NCBI GenBank assembly: GCA_002839765.1
Contig: PGYR01000035.1
Coordinates: forward strand, 1-42,495
Direction: 5' to 3'
Source: Ignavibacteriae bacterium HGW-Ignavibacteriae-4
Lineage (GTDB): Bacteria > Bacteroidota > Ignavibacteria > Kapaibacteriales > UBA2268
Length of the DNA: 42,495 nucleotides
Shown here: piece by piece, positions 7,891 to 16,971 of the stretch
How positions within the stretch are numbered: position 1 is the stretch's first letter
How the letters are laid out: each line of letters starts with the position of its first letter
Program-made: the position numbers and the translations under genes
The notes under the pieces: model-generated
Seen by the model: only the letters and a program-made list of their open reading frames with translations
Database searches by the model: none
What the model was told of the DNA's origin: nothing

Positions 7891-9958
7891 TTACAGTGTT
7901 CGTTTTTTCCTTTGATACTTTTAGTGTGTCGTTTACATTTTGTATTGAGTTTCTACAGTTAGAATTACTCTCTAATTCACAAATACCGACACTTACTGTT
8001 ATGTTATAACGTTTATCTGCAAGATATAGTGATTCGCTTGCTATTTTATTTCTTATTCTTTCGGCCCATAACTTAGCAGTCTGTGCATTTTTACCAGGTA
8101 GTATTAATATCAGATTGTTATCTAATACACCTTTCAAGTCTAATTTATCGAGTGTGGAATCCAACGAACTATTAATAAATTTTAAAATTGTTTCATTGAT
8201 TCTTTCATCTTGATCATCGATCGATTTATATTTATCAAATCCAATCGAAACTAGTGAACTTTGATAATTGAAATTAGAAATTCTAGAGAGTTCTTTTTCA
8301 ATCTCAAATACAATAGACTTTTCAGTTAATAAACCACTTTCTGGATCTTTATCAAATCCAGTTTTTATCATCTCTAGTAAGTGATTGTTTTCTATTATAT
8401 TAGAAGCTTTACTTACTAGTGACTTGATAAATGCTCTTTCATTTCTGTCTAAATTAGTTCCTTCTTTCCCTTCTATAGCAATTGCACCATAAGTTTCGAT
8501 ATCAGTAGAAAGGGGTATAACATAGAAAAAACCAGAGCTCATATCTTCGCCTACATTAATTCTAATCAAATCACTATCTGGATTAACTAAATAAATTTCT
8601 TGGTTTGTATCTATACATTCGGAAAGAATTGAATTATCATTATTAAATACAAATTCTACTTCAAAATCTGCATTTTCAGTTTTAGCTACAGATTTAATTA
8701 TGTAGTTCGTTCTCGTATCATCAAGTAAAACGGAGTAAACATTTCTAGTATTGAATAAAGTATCAAGATTACTTACTAACTCATGATAAACTATATTATT
8801 TCCCTTAGAATGTACTGTTTTTTCGAGTTGATTATATGCTTTTAAGTACTTAGAATCTTGAGCTAAATCATATTTATCTGAATAACTTCTGATGAGACCT
8901 GATATTAGCTTCGCAAAATGACTAAGAAAGTTAACCATAATAGCATCATAAGCATCGGAATGTTTAGAATCAGCCGTTAATACACCTATAACATTTTTAT
9001 CATAAATTACTGGAATTCCAATGAAGGAATTAGTTCCAGAATTCGAATTATAATAGGGGAGAAGGTCTAACTCAGCTGCAGGATTTATATCCGTAAGTAT
9101 CTCTGGCTTCATACTTCTTGCTATCTGACTTACTATGTCATTTCCAGCGATAAATTTAGATTTACGATTGATAACAGTCTTACTCTCAGTAGCGAATGAA
9201 TTGAGAATAATTTCATTCTTATGTTCATTGTAAAAGAAATAGGCTGCAGTTCTAGTATTACTTACTGACCTAATTGCCATTAGTATCCTATTGATAAAAA
9301 ACTCAAATTCCTTATCAGGATGTTCTTTAAGTATAGGCATTTCTTCTAGAAGTCCTTGGGTAGGGATATTAATCTCACGTTTTCTAAATCTATTTGGAGC
9401 TTTGAATTCTTCAACTACTTGAGCTGGTTCTTCAACAAATCTCTTTTCTATATTAATTGCATCAATTGTCTTTTCTTCACTTTTACTACTTTCAACAGAC
9501 GACTCCTTTTCTACTTGATTATTAGAATCCTCTATCTCTTCTTTTTCCTTTTTTACAATCCTAAAACCTTCTTCATCACCCATTGTATTTTTAACAGGTT
9601 TATTAATAATTTTAGGTAATTCTATATCGTCATTTTCAGATTTAGTTTCCTTATCCTCTATATCACCGCTATAGTTCTCTATAACTTGTCTCACAGCTTC
9701 AGGGCTTTTTTTAACGGTAATTTTAAAATTGGGAGGGGGATTTGATTTAAACTTCGTTTCAAATGATGAAGACATACGAGTAGTTAACTTCATCAATAAA
9801 ACAACTACACCTAATATAGAAATACTAACTCCAATGAGTTTGATTGCTATTTCAGATATAAAAAGAGAGATGATTATCCCTATTAATATCATACTGATAG
9901 GCATGATATCACTAGGGATAAACAACGATTTGAATTCATTGAATTTTTTGTTGGACAT
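7877..9958 (-). CDS. Membrane protein with two GAF domains and a degenerate GGDEF domain
   Basis: 693 residues: two close transmembrane helices (about 19-60), a charged low-complexity linker rich in Glu/Lys (to about 190), a GAF domain (about 205-345; SFIGIPVIYDKNVIGVLTAD is characteristic), a second GAF-like domain (about 375-530; FFYVIPLSTDIETYGAIAIE), and a C-terminal domain laid out like a diguanylate cyclase (about 540-693). In the last domain the start DPESGLLTEKS and the late ITVSVGICEL correspond to cyclase motifs, but the signature GGDEF position reads LDNNL. It is therefore probably not a cyclase and may instead bind nucleotide or act as a scaffold. It is the first gene of the rnr-ribE operon, with a candidate promoter at 9997-10028. 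Ligand and output unknown. Confidence 0.75.
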   Translation of the reverse strand: MSNKKFNEFKSLFIPSDIMPISMILIGIIISLFISEIAIKLIGVSISILGVVVLLMKLTTRMSSSFETKFKSNPPPNFKITVKKSPEAVRQVIENYSGDIEDKETKSENDDIELPKIINKPVKNTMGDEEGFRIVKKEKEEIEDSNNQVEKESSVESSKSEEKTIDAINIEKRFVEEPAQVVEEFKAPNRFRKREINIPTQGLLEEMPILKEHPDKEFEFFINRILMAIRSVSNTRTAAYFFYNEHKNEIILNSFATESKTVINRKSKFIAGNDIVSQIARSMKPEILTDINPAAELDLLPYYNSNSGTNSFIGIPVIYDKNVIGVLTADSKHSDAYDAIMVNFLSHFAKLISGLIRSYSDKYDLAQDSKYLKAYNQLEKTVHSKGNNIVYHELVSNLDTLFNTRNVYSVLLDDTRTNYIIKSVAKTENADFEVEFVFNNDNSILSECIDTNQEIYLVNPDSDLIRINVGEDMSSGFFYVIPLSTDIETYGAIAIEGKEGTNLDRNERAFIKSLVSKASNIIENNHLLEMIKTGFDKDPESGLLTEKSIVFEIEKELSRISNFNYQSSLVSIGFDKYKSIDDQDERINETILKFINSSLDSTLDKLDLKGVLDNNLILILPGKNAQTAKLWAERIRNKIASESLYLADKRYNITVSVGICELESNSNCRNSIQNVNDTLKVSKEKTNTVSVYS

Positions 9959-9996
9959 CTATTATTCTATTTAAAACTATATAAATTGAACAATGC

Positions 9997-10028
9997 CAAA
10001 TATATAAGATTTGTTGTACTGTATCAAA
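9997..10028 (-). promoter_or_regulatory. Candidate Bacteroidota-type promoter of the GAF-rnr-ribE operon
   Basis: On the minus strand TTTG (10025-10028) is followed after 20 bases by TATATTTG (9997-10004), matching TTTG-N20-TAnnTTTG. The -7 box lies 38 bases before the ATG at 9958. This is one of the best promoter matches in the window. Confidence 0.55.
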
Positions 10029-10049
10029 TAATACTTGTAAACATATATA

Positions 10050-11024
10050 TTAATATTGGAATCTACCTATCAAATCCCAAGTGTAAGTTGTTTCAACTAA
10101 TTGATTAAACTTAAAATTGCCGACTTTACCCGTTAATAGTGCTTTTATTTTAGCTTGAGAATATTTTACATTACCGCTAGTATGTAAATCTATATTCATC
10201 TCTCCAGTCGCAACACCAGAAGTAATTACACAGTTTTTATCTAAATCAGGTAAGATTACATTTTCCATCGGGTTATTTAAAGTTAGACTATCCATTTTAG
10301 TAGATATGTGATATTCATTATTTGAAAAACCTTTAAAAGTATTATTCAAATCACCACTGAATGGTACATTACAAATGAAAAATTCAGATTCACTATTCCA
10401 CGAAGTATCTTTGGTTACTTCAAAAGGAGGATAAACCCCTTTGGGCACATCAAATGAGAATTTCAGCCTATCATTTGAGAGTGAATAAAGAATTTGATTT
10501 CTTTTGATTTCGTCGTGAGTTTTTGCGTATTGCATCTTTTCTGATTCTAATTGGTCACCATCTATTTTTGAGACATCACCATAAGGTGAGTAAAGCATAT
10601 TGAATGTCTGACCATATTGAACATACGAAGTGAAAAAATCCATATAATTCAGTGGCATGTCCATGTCATAATCAGTAGTTCTGTAATAGACATTTAATTC
10701 TTTAGAGGATAATCTATACTCCATAGAGTCTGTTTTAACTTCGACTAATAAAAATCCATTATCATCAACTGGACCAGGCACAAATACATTGAACCAATAA
10801 GTGACTGTTTTATCATATTCATTAACTGTACTATCCTCAAAGACTCTCTTTACTTTAGTTGTTTCTGTAAACCTATATATATGGTACACTAACTGACTTA
10901 GGTTAAAAGATACATCGTATTTAGGAACCTCAGGAACTGTTTCTGATTCAGTTTTTGAAGAATTTTGACTATAAGAAAATGAATTAATTGAAAATAAAAG
11001 TAAGAATAAAGTAATAATTCGCAT
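10050..11024 (-). CDS. Secreted hypothetical protein
   Basis: 324 residues with a Sec signal peptide (MRIITLFLLLFSINSFSYSQ, cleavage probably after SYS-Q or shortly behind). The mature part is soluble, beta-rich and acidic/aromatic, with segments such as YWFNVFVPGPVDDNGFLLVE and GVATGEMNIDLHTSGNVKYS. I see no transmembrane helix, lipobox or catalytic motif. The general pattern resembles uncharacterised periplasmic proteins common in Bacteroidota, but I cannot name the family. It is not clearly in an operon: a 91-base gap separates it from the next gene downstream and 154 bases from ndk upstream. No terminator hairpin is evident after it. Confidence 0.7.
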   Translation of the reverse strand: MRIITLFLLLFSINSFSYSQNSSKTESETVPEVPKYDVSFNLSQLVYHIYRFTETTKVKRVFEDSTVNEYDKTVTYWFNVFVPGPVDDNGFLLVEVKTDSMEYRLSSKELNVYYRTTDYDMDMPLNYMDFFTSYVQYGQTFNMLYSPYGDVSKIDGDQLESEKMQYAKTHDEIKRNQILYSLSNDRLKFSFDVPKGVYPPFEVTKDTSWNSESEFFICNVPFSGDLNNTFKGFSNNEYHISTKMDSLTLNNPMENVILPDLDKNCVITSGVATGEMNIDLHTSGNVKYSQAKIKALLTGKVGNFKFNQLVETTYTWDLIGRFQY

Positions 11025-11142
11025 GATTAAACCAATAGTATTAAAAATTATTAAATATATTATAAGAAAGATTTCTTTCGGATTAGTTACGTAAATTAGT
11101 TTAAATAAGTTTCTATAAGTAGAAATGGTAGGCGATAAAAAG

Positions 11143-11165
11143 GCCCTCTTTTAAAAAAAGAGGGC
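11143..11165 (-). terminator. Intrinsic terminator of sucD-ndk
   Basis: Inverted repeat GCCCTCTTT / AAAGAGGGC with a 5-base loop, 13 bases after the ndk stop. On the minus strand the stem is followed by CTTTTTATCG, a short U-tract. Confidence 0.8.
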
Positions 11166-11178
11166 AAAATAATGAAGA

Positions 11179-11607
11179 CTAATGATTGATATTAACAATA
11201 TCAGATCTAGAGAAGAAGAAATTTGTTTCAATTGCTGCATTCTCATCAGAATCAGAACCATGTATTGCATTTGCTTCTATTCCAGCACCATACAATTTTC
11301 TTATAGTACCTTCTTCAGCATCAGCTGGATTAGTAGCACCAATTAATTTTCTAAAATCTTCTACTGCATTTTCTTTTTCTAAAGCAATAGGTACTACAGG
11401 ACCGCTTGTCATATAGTCTATTAATTCACCATAAAATGGTCTTTCTTTATGTACTTCATAAAAAGCACCAGCTTGTGCTCTTGTTAATCTAATTAATCTT
11501 AAACCATTTACTGTAAATCCAGCTTGAGTTATTTTAGCTACTATTTCGCCGATTACGTTTTTAGCTACCGCATCTGGTTTTATGATTGCTATTGTTTTGT
11601 TTGACAT
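11179..11607 (-). CDS. ndk: Nucleoside diphosphate kinase
   Basis: Transfers the gamma-phosphate between nucleoside tri- and diphosphates through a phosphohistidine (EC 2.7.4.6), balancing cytosolic NTP/dNTP pools. The 142-residue length is standard. It begins with the family's IAIIKPDAV and contains the active-site signature NAIHGSDS with the catalytic His116. It lies 38 bases behind sucD on the same strand and is closed by a strong terminator, so the pair is probably one transcript. Pairing with succinyl-CoA synthetase makes sense because Ndk is known in some bacteria to associate with that enzyme and interconvert its ATP/GTP product; physical association here is inference. Confidence 0.97.
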   Translation of the reverse strand: MSNKTIAIIKPDAVAKNVIGEIVAKITQAGFTVNGLRLIRLTRAQAGAFYEVHKERPFYGELIDYMTSGPVVPIALEKENAVEDFRKLIGATNPADAEEGTIRKLYGAGIEANAIHGSDSDENAAIETNFFFSRSDIVNINH

Positions 11608-11645
11608 TATTTGCCTTTTCTAATTAATAATACACTTAATAAAAA

Positions 11646-12545
11646 TTATAATCCTAAAGCTTTCTTTGCAGTTGTACCCAGAGTACCTGGAGTATCAACA
11701 ACAAAAATACCTGCATCTTTCATAGCAGCTATTTTGTCTTCTGCAGATCCCTTACCACCAGCAACTATAGCGCCAGCGTGTCCCATTCTTCTTCCTGGAG
11801 GTGCTGTTCTACCAGCAATGAAACCTACAACTGGTTTTTTTACAAATTCTTTGATGTATGCAGCAGCTTCTTCTTCTGCACTTCCACCAATTTCACCAAT
11901 CATAACTATACATTCCGTTTCAGGATCTTCATTGAATAATTTGATAGCATCGATAAATTGGGTACCTATTATTGGATCACCACCAATACCAATACAAGTA
12001 GATTGACCTAAACCTTCTTCAGTTAATTGCTTTACAGCTTCATAAGTCAAAGTACCACTACGTGAAACTAATCCAACTTTACCTCTTGAATGTATAAAAC
12101 CTGGCATAATACCGATTTTAGCTTCACCTGGTGTAATTACACCAGGACAGTTTGGACCGATAAGTCTTGAATCTGAATTTAATAATGCAGATTTAACTGA
12201 AATCATATCTTTAACAGGAATACCCTCAGTAATACAAATAATCAATGGAATACCAGCTTCAATTGCTTCTAATATTGCATCAGCAGCAAATGGAGGTGGT
12301 ACAAAGATAACTGTTGCATTTGCACCTGTTTTGATTACGGCTTCTTTAACAGTGTCAAATACTGCTACATTTTTTTCAAATTTATTTATTTCGTTACCAT
12401 TATAGCTCGTTCCACCTTTACCTGGTGTAACCCCTGCTACTACGTTAGTACCGTATTCTATCATTTGCATAGTATGGAATGTACCTTCAGTACCAGTTAT
12501 ACCTTGCACTAATAATTTCGTGTCTTTGTTTACTAAAACGCTCAT
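11646..12545 (-). CDS. sucD: Succinyl-CoA synthetase, alpha subunit
   Basis: Alpha subunit of succinate-CoA ligase (EC 6.2.1.5), the TCA-cycle step coupling succinyl-CoA cleavage to nucleotide phosphorylation; cytosolic. At 299 residues it has normal length. The N-terminal CoA-binding Rossmann part contains [11 protein letters not shown] and VTPGKGG, followed by LIGPNCPG. The phosphohistidine loop [18 protein letters not shown] has catalytic His256. The partner beta gene (sucC) is absent here; the upstream neighbour is a divergent sensor-kinase gene, so sucC must be encoded elsewhere. A TAACTTTG box at 12587-12594 may be its promoter. Confidence 0.97.
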   Translation of the reverse strand: MSVLVNKDTKLLVQGITGTEGTFHTMQMIEYGTNVVAGVTPGKGGTSYNGNEINKFEKNVAVFDTVKEAVIKTGANATVIFVPPPFAADAILEAIEAGIPLIICITEGIPVKDMISVKSALLNSDSRLIGPNCPGVITPGEAKIGIMPGFIHSRGKVGLVSRSGTLTYEAVKQLTEEGLGQSTCIGIGGDPIIGTQFIDAIKLFNEDPETECIVMIGEIGGSAEEEAAAYIKEFVKKPVVGFIAGRTAPPGRRMGHAGAIVAGGKGSAEDKIAAMKDAGIFVVDTPGTLGTTAKKALGL

Positions 12546-12586
12546 ATATATTATATTGTTAATTATTATTTTACTTTTTTAATTTT

Positions 12587-12594
12587 CAAAGTTA
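12587..12594 (-). promoter_or_regulatory. Candidate -7 element for sucD-ndk
   Basis: TAACTTTG on the minus strand matches TAnnTTTG and lies 41 bases before the sucD ATG. No TTTG at the right -33 distance was found, so support is partial. Confidence 0.3.
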
Positions 12595-12633
12595 AAGAAA
12601 AATATCAAGATTTCACTATTCTAATTATTCTAC

Positions 12634-15600
12634 GTGGAGAAAAATATCAATTTAAAGCTATTCATAGTATATTCTTTTGTATTAATTCTATACATTTTGA
12701 ATGTACAATCATTACAATCCCAAACATACAAGTTAAGGGGTATTGACGTCAGAAACGGACTTTCTCAGAATTCGGTAAATTCTATTTATGAAGATAAATT
12801 TGGATTAATTTGGGTAGGTACTAATGACGGTTTAAATAGATTAGAAGGCGATAAGATAGAGATTTTCTATAGTGATGCAGAGAATAATTGTGCATTAAAA
12901 AGTGATAAAGTATTAGATATGAAGGAAGATAATAGAAACCGCTTGTGGTTGGCTACTTCTGGAATTGGGATTTCATATTATAATTATAAAAAGAATTGTT
13001 TTAGCTTTCTTGATATATCATACAAGGGTAATCAGGAGTTAGTGCAATCAATTGAAGTAGATACTGTTGATAATTCGTTATGGGTAGCAACTGATGGTGG
13101 TGGAGTATTTTACTATAACTATGTAACTAATAGGAAAAGAGATTATTTCAATAAAGTGAACAATGAAATTTTATCAACAGAGTTCAAAGCAATTAGAAAA
13201 ATTGGAAACAAAATATATGCAGGTAATGCCAAAGGTCAAATTATAGAATATAGTATATCTAAAAATTCAAAAAAAGTATATAATGTTGCTAATTCAAGAA
13301 TTATGAATATTGAGAAGCAAGATAATAGTCTATTTGTAACTACAGAAAGTAATGGTTATTTTTTATTTAACCCTATATCAAATCAAATAAATAAAAATAT
13401 AATAAATCTTACTGATGATATTGATAGTACTTATTTGTTAATAAAATCCTGCCAAAGAATAACTGATAATGAATTTGTAGTAGCTTCACTAGAGGGTATT
13501 TCATACATTCGAATAAATAATAACAATTTGACTTTGACAAAAAAAATTAGCAACAAGAATACAAATTTGGATTATAATTCATTTCTAAGTGTTCTAATAG
13601 ATTCAAAAGGAACCGAGTGGTATGGATCGAATGGATTTGGACTATTCTATAATAATGATTATTTCAACTCATTTAAAATAATAAAGAATAAAGAAAAAGA
13701 ACTATCATTTAGTTCAGTACGAAGTATTAGAAAGATTGATGATAAACTTTGGATAGGAGGTTATGGAGGTCTAAACAAGTATAGTGAGTTTAATAAAAAG
13801 ATGGAATATGTACCATATTCTGATCTTAATACTGAGACATGGGAATCATATATAGGTGCACAAAGTATTTATTGTTTTTTGCAAGATCCAAATAATTCTG
13901 ATATAGTATGGATAGGCAGTGAAGACAACGGATTATATAAGTATTCAAAGTCTAGAGATAAATATAAGTTCGTAAAGTTTAGTCAATTTAATGAGTTAGA
14001 TAATAGACTGAACTCTGTATTTACAATATGTTTATATAACAAGAATTTTATAATCGGAACTTCAAATGGCATTATTGCATTCGAGCCAAAAACGGAGACA
14101 TTTGGATGGATAGAATCTATAAATGAGGAAATAGGTAAAGATATACTACATGTGAGGAATATGTTTGTAGAAGGTAATCTACTTTACTGCGTTTTTGAAG
14201 GAGTTGGGACTTATACATACTCATTTGAAAATGCAAAACTAACTCAACTCGCAAATAATTTTCCTGGTATAGATAGAAGAATGTTCACCAATGCAAATTC
14301 TATTATACAATATGGAGACAAATTAATACTCTGTACTAAGGAAAAAGGCTTCTATATACTTAATCCAATTGATAGTTCCTTCACTAATTTCTACACTGGT
14401 AATGGATTAAATAATAATTGCGTTTATCAAATATTAGATGATGGAGACAATAATCTATGGGCATCTACTAATAAGGGAATCTCAAAAATTGATTTGTCTA
14501 CAAATATAATTACCAATTTCGATAACAAAATATTCGAATTGAATTCAGAATATAATTTAAATGCAGCTTTTAAATTAAATAACAATTCACTTTATTTTGG
14601 CGGTACTGACGGTATAGTTAATTTCAATCCTGCATCCATTTCAAATTTCGAGTTTAATCCAAACCTAATAATTAAATCAATCGAAATGAATTATAAAGAT
14701 AGTCTATACTTCTATTATTTTGTAACAGATGATACAATAAATGTATCATTTTTAGATGATTTAGTAGAAGTTGAAGTTATGACAGATGAGTATTTATTTA
14801 ATAAAGGTATAAAATATGAATACAGATGGAACGAATCAAGATGGATTTCTGGAACTGGAAGAAAAATACGATTAACAAATTTAATAATTGGAATGAATAG
14901 GATTGATATAAGAGTTTTCGATAATAATGGTGATATCAATCAAAGTATTACATTCTATATTAACCAGGAAGAAAGTATTTTAACAACAAGTACACTAATT
15001 GCTAGTTCTGCAATTTTTCTTCTAATAGTATTATATTTCTTATATAGAAGATTTATTCGTAATAGCACTAAAAAGAATAAAATACTATCAAATCAAAATG
15101 AAAAACTTGCCAAGGAATTAGTTCAGATCAAATACTTCAAGAACTTAATAGAAAATAATATATCAAGTGTAATTTGGAAAACAGATAAGAATTTCAATTT
15201 TGAATATTTCACTTCAAACATATACAGTTACTATGGTATAAATAAAGATTTTGAATTAATGAACTTATCAAATTTATATGTTCAAGAAGATATGATAGAA
15301 CTTAAAGAAGAGATATTTAAACTAAAACATTTCAGGAAAAAAATTGAAAGGAAGTTATTTCATAAAAGACCATTCAAGACAATAAATGAATATTCTGATG
15401 TTATTATTACTATTACAGTTGATAAGAATGGCAAATATGAAGGTCTAATCGGTGTAGTAGTAGATAATAAAGAGCATCAGAAAGCCAAACAACAAATTAT
15501 AGAAAGAGAAGAGCTGTTTAGTACATTAGTTAGTACTATACTCGAACCAGTATTGATTACTAACTGGAGTGGTGAAATACTTTTTGCTAATAATGAGGCG

Positions 15601-16971
15601 AAGAATGTTTTAGAAATAACTCAGAATGATATTTCTGAAAAGAATTTGTTTGAATATTTAGATGATTCTTTGAGTAATGAACTTAGAAAGGATTGCTATT
15701 TAGTCAAAAATGGAGAGTCATTCGAAAAGAAACAATATGAATTAAAAGTACAAGACAAACAAAAGACAATAGAAGGTAATGGTACCCAGTTAACATACTT
15801 CGGGAAAACAGTTTTTCTTCTCACATTTAGAGATGTAACTCAAAAGATAAAACTAATAAAGGAATTGACAATTGCCAAGATAGAAGCTGAGAGAAGTTCT
15901 GAATTAAAAACTATGTATCTATCTAATTTGACTCATGAACTCAAAACACCTATAAACGCAATATCTGGATTTACTGATATTATTATTTCAAAAAATGAAG
16001 ATAATACGCAAAAAAACTATCTGCAATCAATAAAAACAAGTTCAAATTTATTACTTCAATTAATAAATGACCTGTTGTTTTATACAAAAGCTGAAACTGG
16101 AAGACTTGAGTTAAGACCTGTACCAACTAATATTAAAACTCTATTCTCTGAAATTGAAAATATATTCAACTTAGAATTGAAAAAGAAGGATTTAAAGTTA
16201 ACAAAGGTAATTAATACTAATGGTATTGAACATTTATTAAATATAGATCAGTTGAAATTCAAACAAATACTTATTAATTTGATGAATAACTCTATTAAAT
16301 ATACCGAAAGTGGTAAAATTACTGTTAGTATAATATTAAGTTCAGTGAGTAAATCACAAGTTGACTTGTTACTTGTTATAGAAGATACAGGAAAAGGAAT
16401 ACCTAAATCCAGATTGAAAGAAATATTCTCAGCCTTCAAACAAGTTAATATTTCGGATGAGAATGTTGGATTTGGATTGGGATTGGCAATTGTAAAACGT
16501 ATTTTAGATACTATGAACGGTACTATAGTTGTAGAATCTGAATTGGAAAAAGGAAGTAAATTCACTGTTCAGATCAAAAATATAAATTTGGTAATTAATA
16601 AAAGAATAAAACTAGAAGTCTCTAACAACACTAGAAACAAATTGATTGAAAAATTAATAACAAGAGATAATAAATTAAGTATATATTCTTACGAAATACT
16701 TGATGAAATGCAACTTATGATAAATGGTAGATTCACAAGTAAGTTAAAGAATATAAATACAAACTTCCTACTAAAAGACATAAGTGAGTTTGCAGAGCAA
16801 CTTCACAATGTTGCCGAAGAAAAGGGGATAGACTTTATAAAATACTATGCTGAAGAGTTAAAAAATGCAACAAAAGCAATAGAAGTAGAAAAAATTAATT
16901 ATTTGCTTGAAAATTTTTATAAATTAGTTGAACTAATTAATAGATTAATGGAAAAACGGAATGGAAACTAG
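12634..16971 (+). CDS. Two-component propeller sensor histidine kinase, lacking a receiver domain
   Basis: 1445 residues. The start is GTG; no in-frame ATG precedes the signal-anchor region that follows. After it come about 14 propeller repeats of the type GLIWVGTNDGLNRL or NLWASTNKGISKID (about 35-670), i.e. two seven-bladed periplasmic propellers. Then a Y_Y_Y-type beta domain (about 690-775), a transmembrane helix (about 782-806), two PAS-like regions (about 835-950 and 965-1075), HisKA with His1101 in LTHELKTP, and a HATPase domain (N-box Asn1215/Asn1219, EDTGKGIP at 1250-1257, GFGLGL at 1279-1284). The tail (about 1380-1435) resembles the helical segment that usually follows a receiver in hybrid kinases, but no receiver is present. 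The next gene overlaps by 11 bases and begins with one. Signal unknown; such propellers often sense glycans or surface cues. Confidence 0.9.
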   Translation: MEKNINLKLFIVYSFVLILYILNVQSLQSQTYKLRGIDVRNGLSQNSVNSIYEDKFGLIWVGTNDGLNRLEGDKIEIFYSDAENNCALKSDKVLDMKEDNRNRLWLATSGIGISYYNYKKNCFSFLDISYKGNQELVQSIEVDTVDNSLWVATDGGGVFYYNYVTNRKRDYFNKVNNEILSTEFKAIRKIGNKIYAGNAKGQIIEYSISKNSKKVYNVANSRIMNIEKQDNSLFVTTESNGYFLFNPISNQINKNIINLTDDIDSTYLLIKSCQRITDNEFVVASLEGISYIRINNNNLTLTKKISNKNTNLDYNSFLSVLIDSKGTEWYGSNGFGLFYNNDYFNSFKIIKNKEKELSFSSVRSIRKIDDKLWIGGYGGLNKYSEFNKKMEYVPYSDLNTETWESYIGAQSIYCFLQDPNNSDIVWIGSEDNGLYKYSKSRDKYKFVKFSQFNELDNRLNSVFTICLYNKNFIIGTSNGIIAFEPKTETFGWIESINEEIGKDILHVRNMFVEGNLLYCVFEGVGTYTYSFENAKLTQLANNFPGIDRRMFTNANSIIQYGDKLILCTKEKGFYILNPIDSSFTNFYTGNGLNNNCVYQILDDGDNNLWASTNKGISKIDLSTNIITNFDNKIFELNSEYNLNAAFKLNNNSLYFGGTDGIVNFNPASISNFEFNPNLIIKSIEMNYKDSLYFYYFVTDDTINVSFLDDLVEVEVMTDEYLFNKGIKYEYRWNESRWISGTGRKIRLTNLIIGMNRIDIRVFDNNGDINQSITFYINQEESILTTSTLIASSAIFLLIVLYFLYRRFIRNSTKKNKILSNQNEKLAKELVQIKYFKNLIENNISSVIWKTDKNFNFEYFTSNIYSYYGINKDFELMNLSNLYVQEDMIELKEEIFKLKHFRKKIERKLFHKRPFKTINEYSDVIITITVDKNGKYEGLIGVVVDNKEHQKAKQQIIEREELFSTLVSTILEPVLITNWSGEILFANNEAKNVLEITQNDISEKNLFEYLDDSLSNELRKDCYLVKNGESFEKKQYELKVQDKQKTIEGNGTQLTYFGKTVFLLTFRDVTQKIKLIKELTIAKIEAERSSELKTMYLSNLTHELKTPINAISGFTDIIISKNEDNTQKNYLQSIKTSSNLLLQLINDLLFYTKAETGRLELRPVPTNIKTLFSEIENIFNLELKKKDLKLTKVINTNGIEHLLNIDQLKFKQILINLMNNSIKYTESGKITVSIILSSVSKSQVDLLLVIEDTGKGIPKSRLKEIFSAFKQVNISDENVGFGLGLAIVKRILDTMNGTIVVESELEKGSKFTVQIKNINLVINKRIKLEVSNNTRNKLIEKLITRDNKLSIYSYEILDEMQLMINGRFTSKLKNINTNFLLKDISEFAEQLHNVAEEKGIDFIKYYAEELKNATKAIEVEKINYLLENFYKLVELINRLMEKRNGN

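Noticed and set aside
9356-9619. 87-codon plus-strand frame opposite the linker of the GAF-GGDEF protein
   Set aside because: It is a Phe/Leu-rich antisense shadow of the Glu/Lys-rich linker; no start signal or conserved pattern.
11611-12006. 131-codon open frame on the plus strand opposite sucD
   Set aside because: It is antisense to a highly conserved gene whose codon bias creates the open frame; its Pro/Ala-rich product shows no domain.
12634-12640. Possibility that the propeller kinase starts at a later ATG, making GTG 12634 wrong
   Set aside because: A later start would remove the signal-anchor and the first propeller strands, so the GTG is kept.
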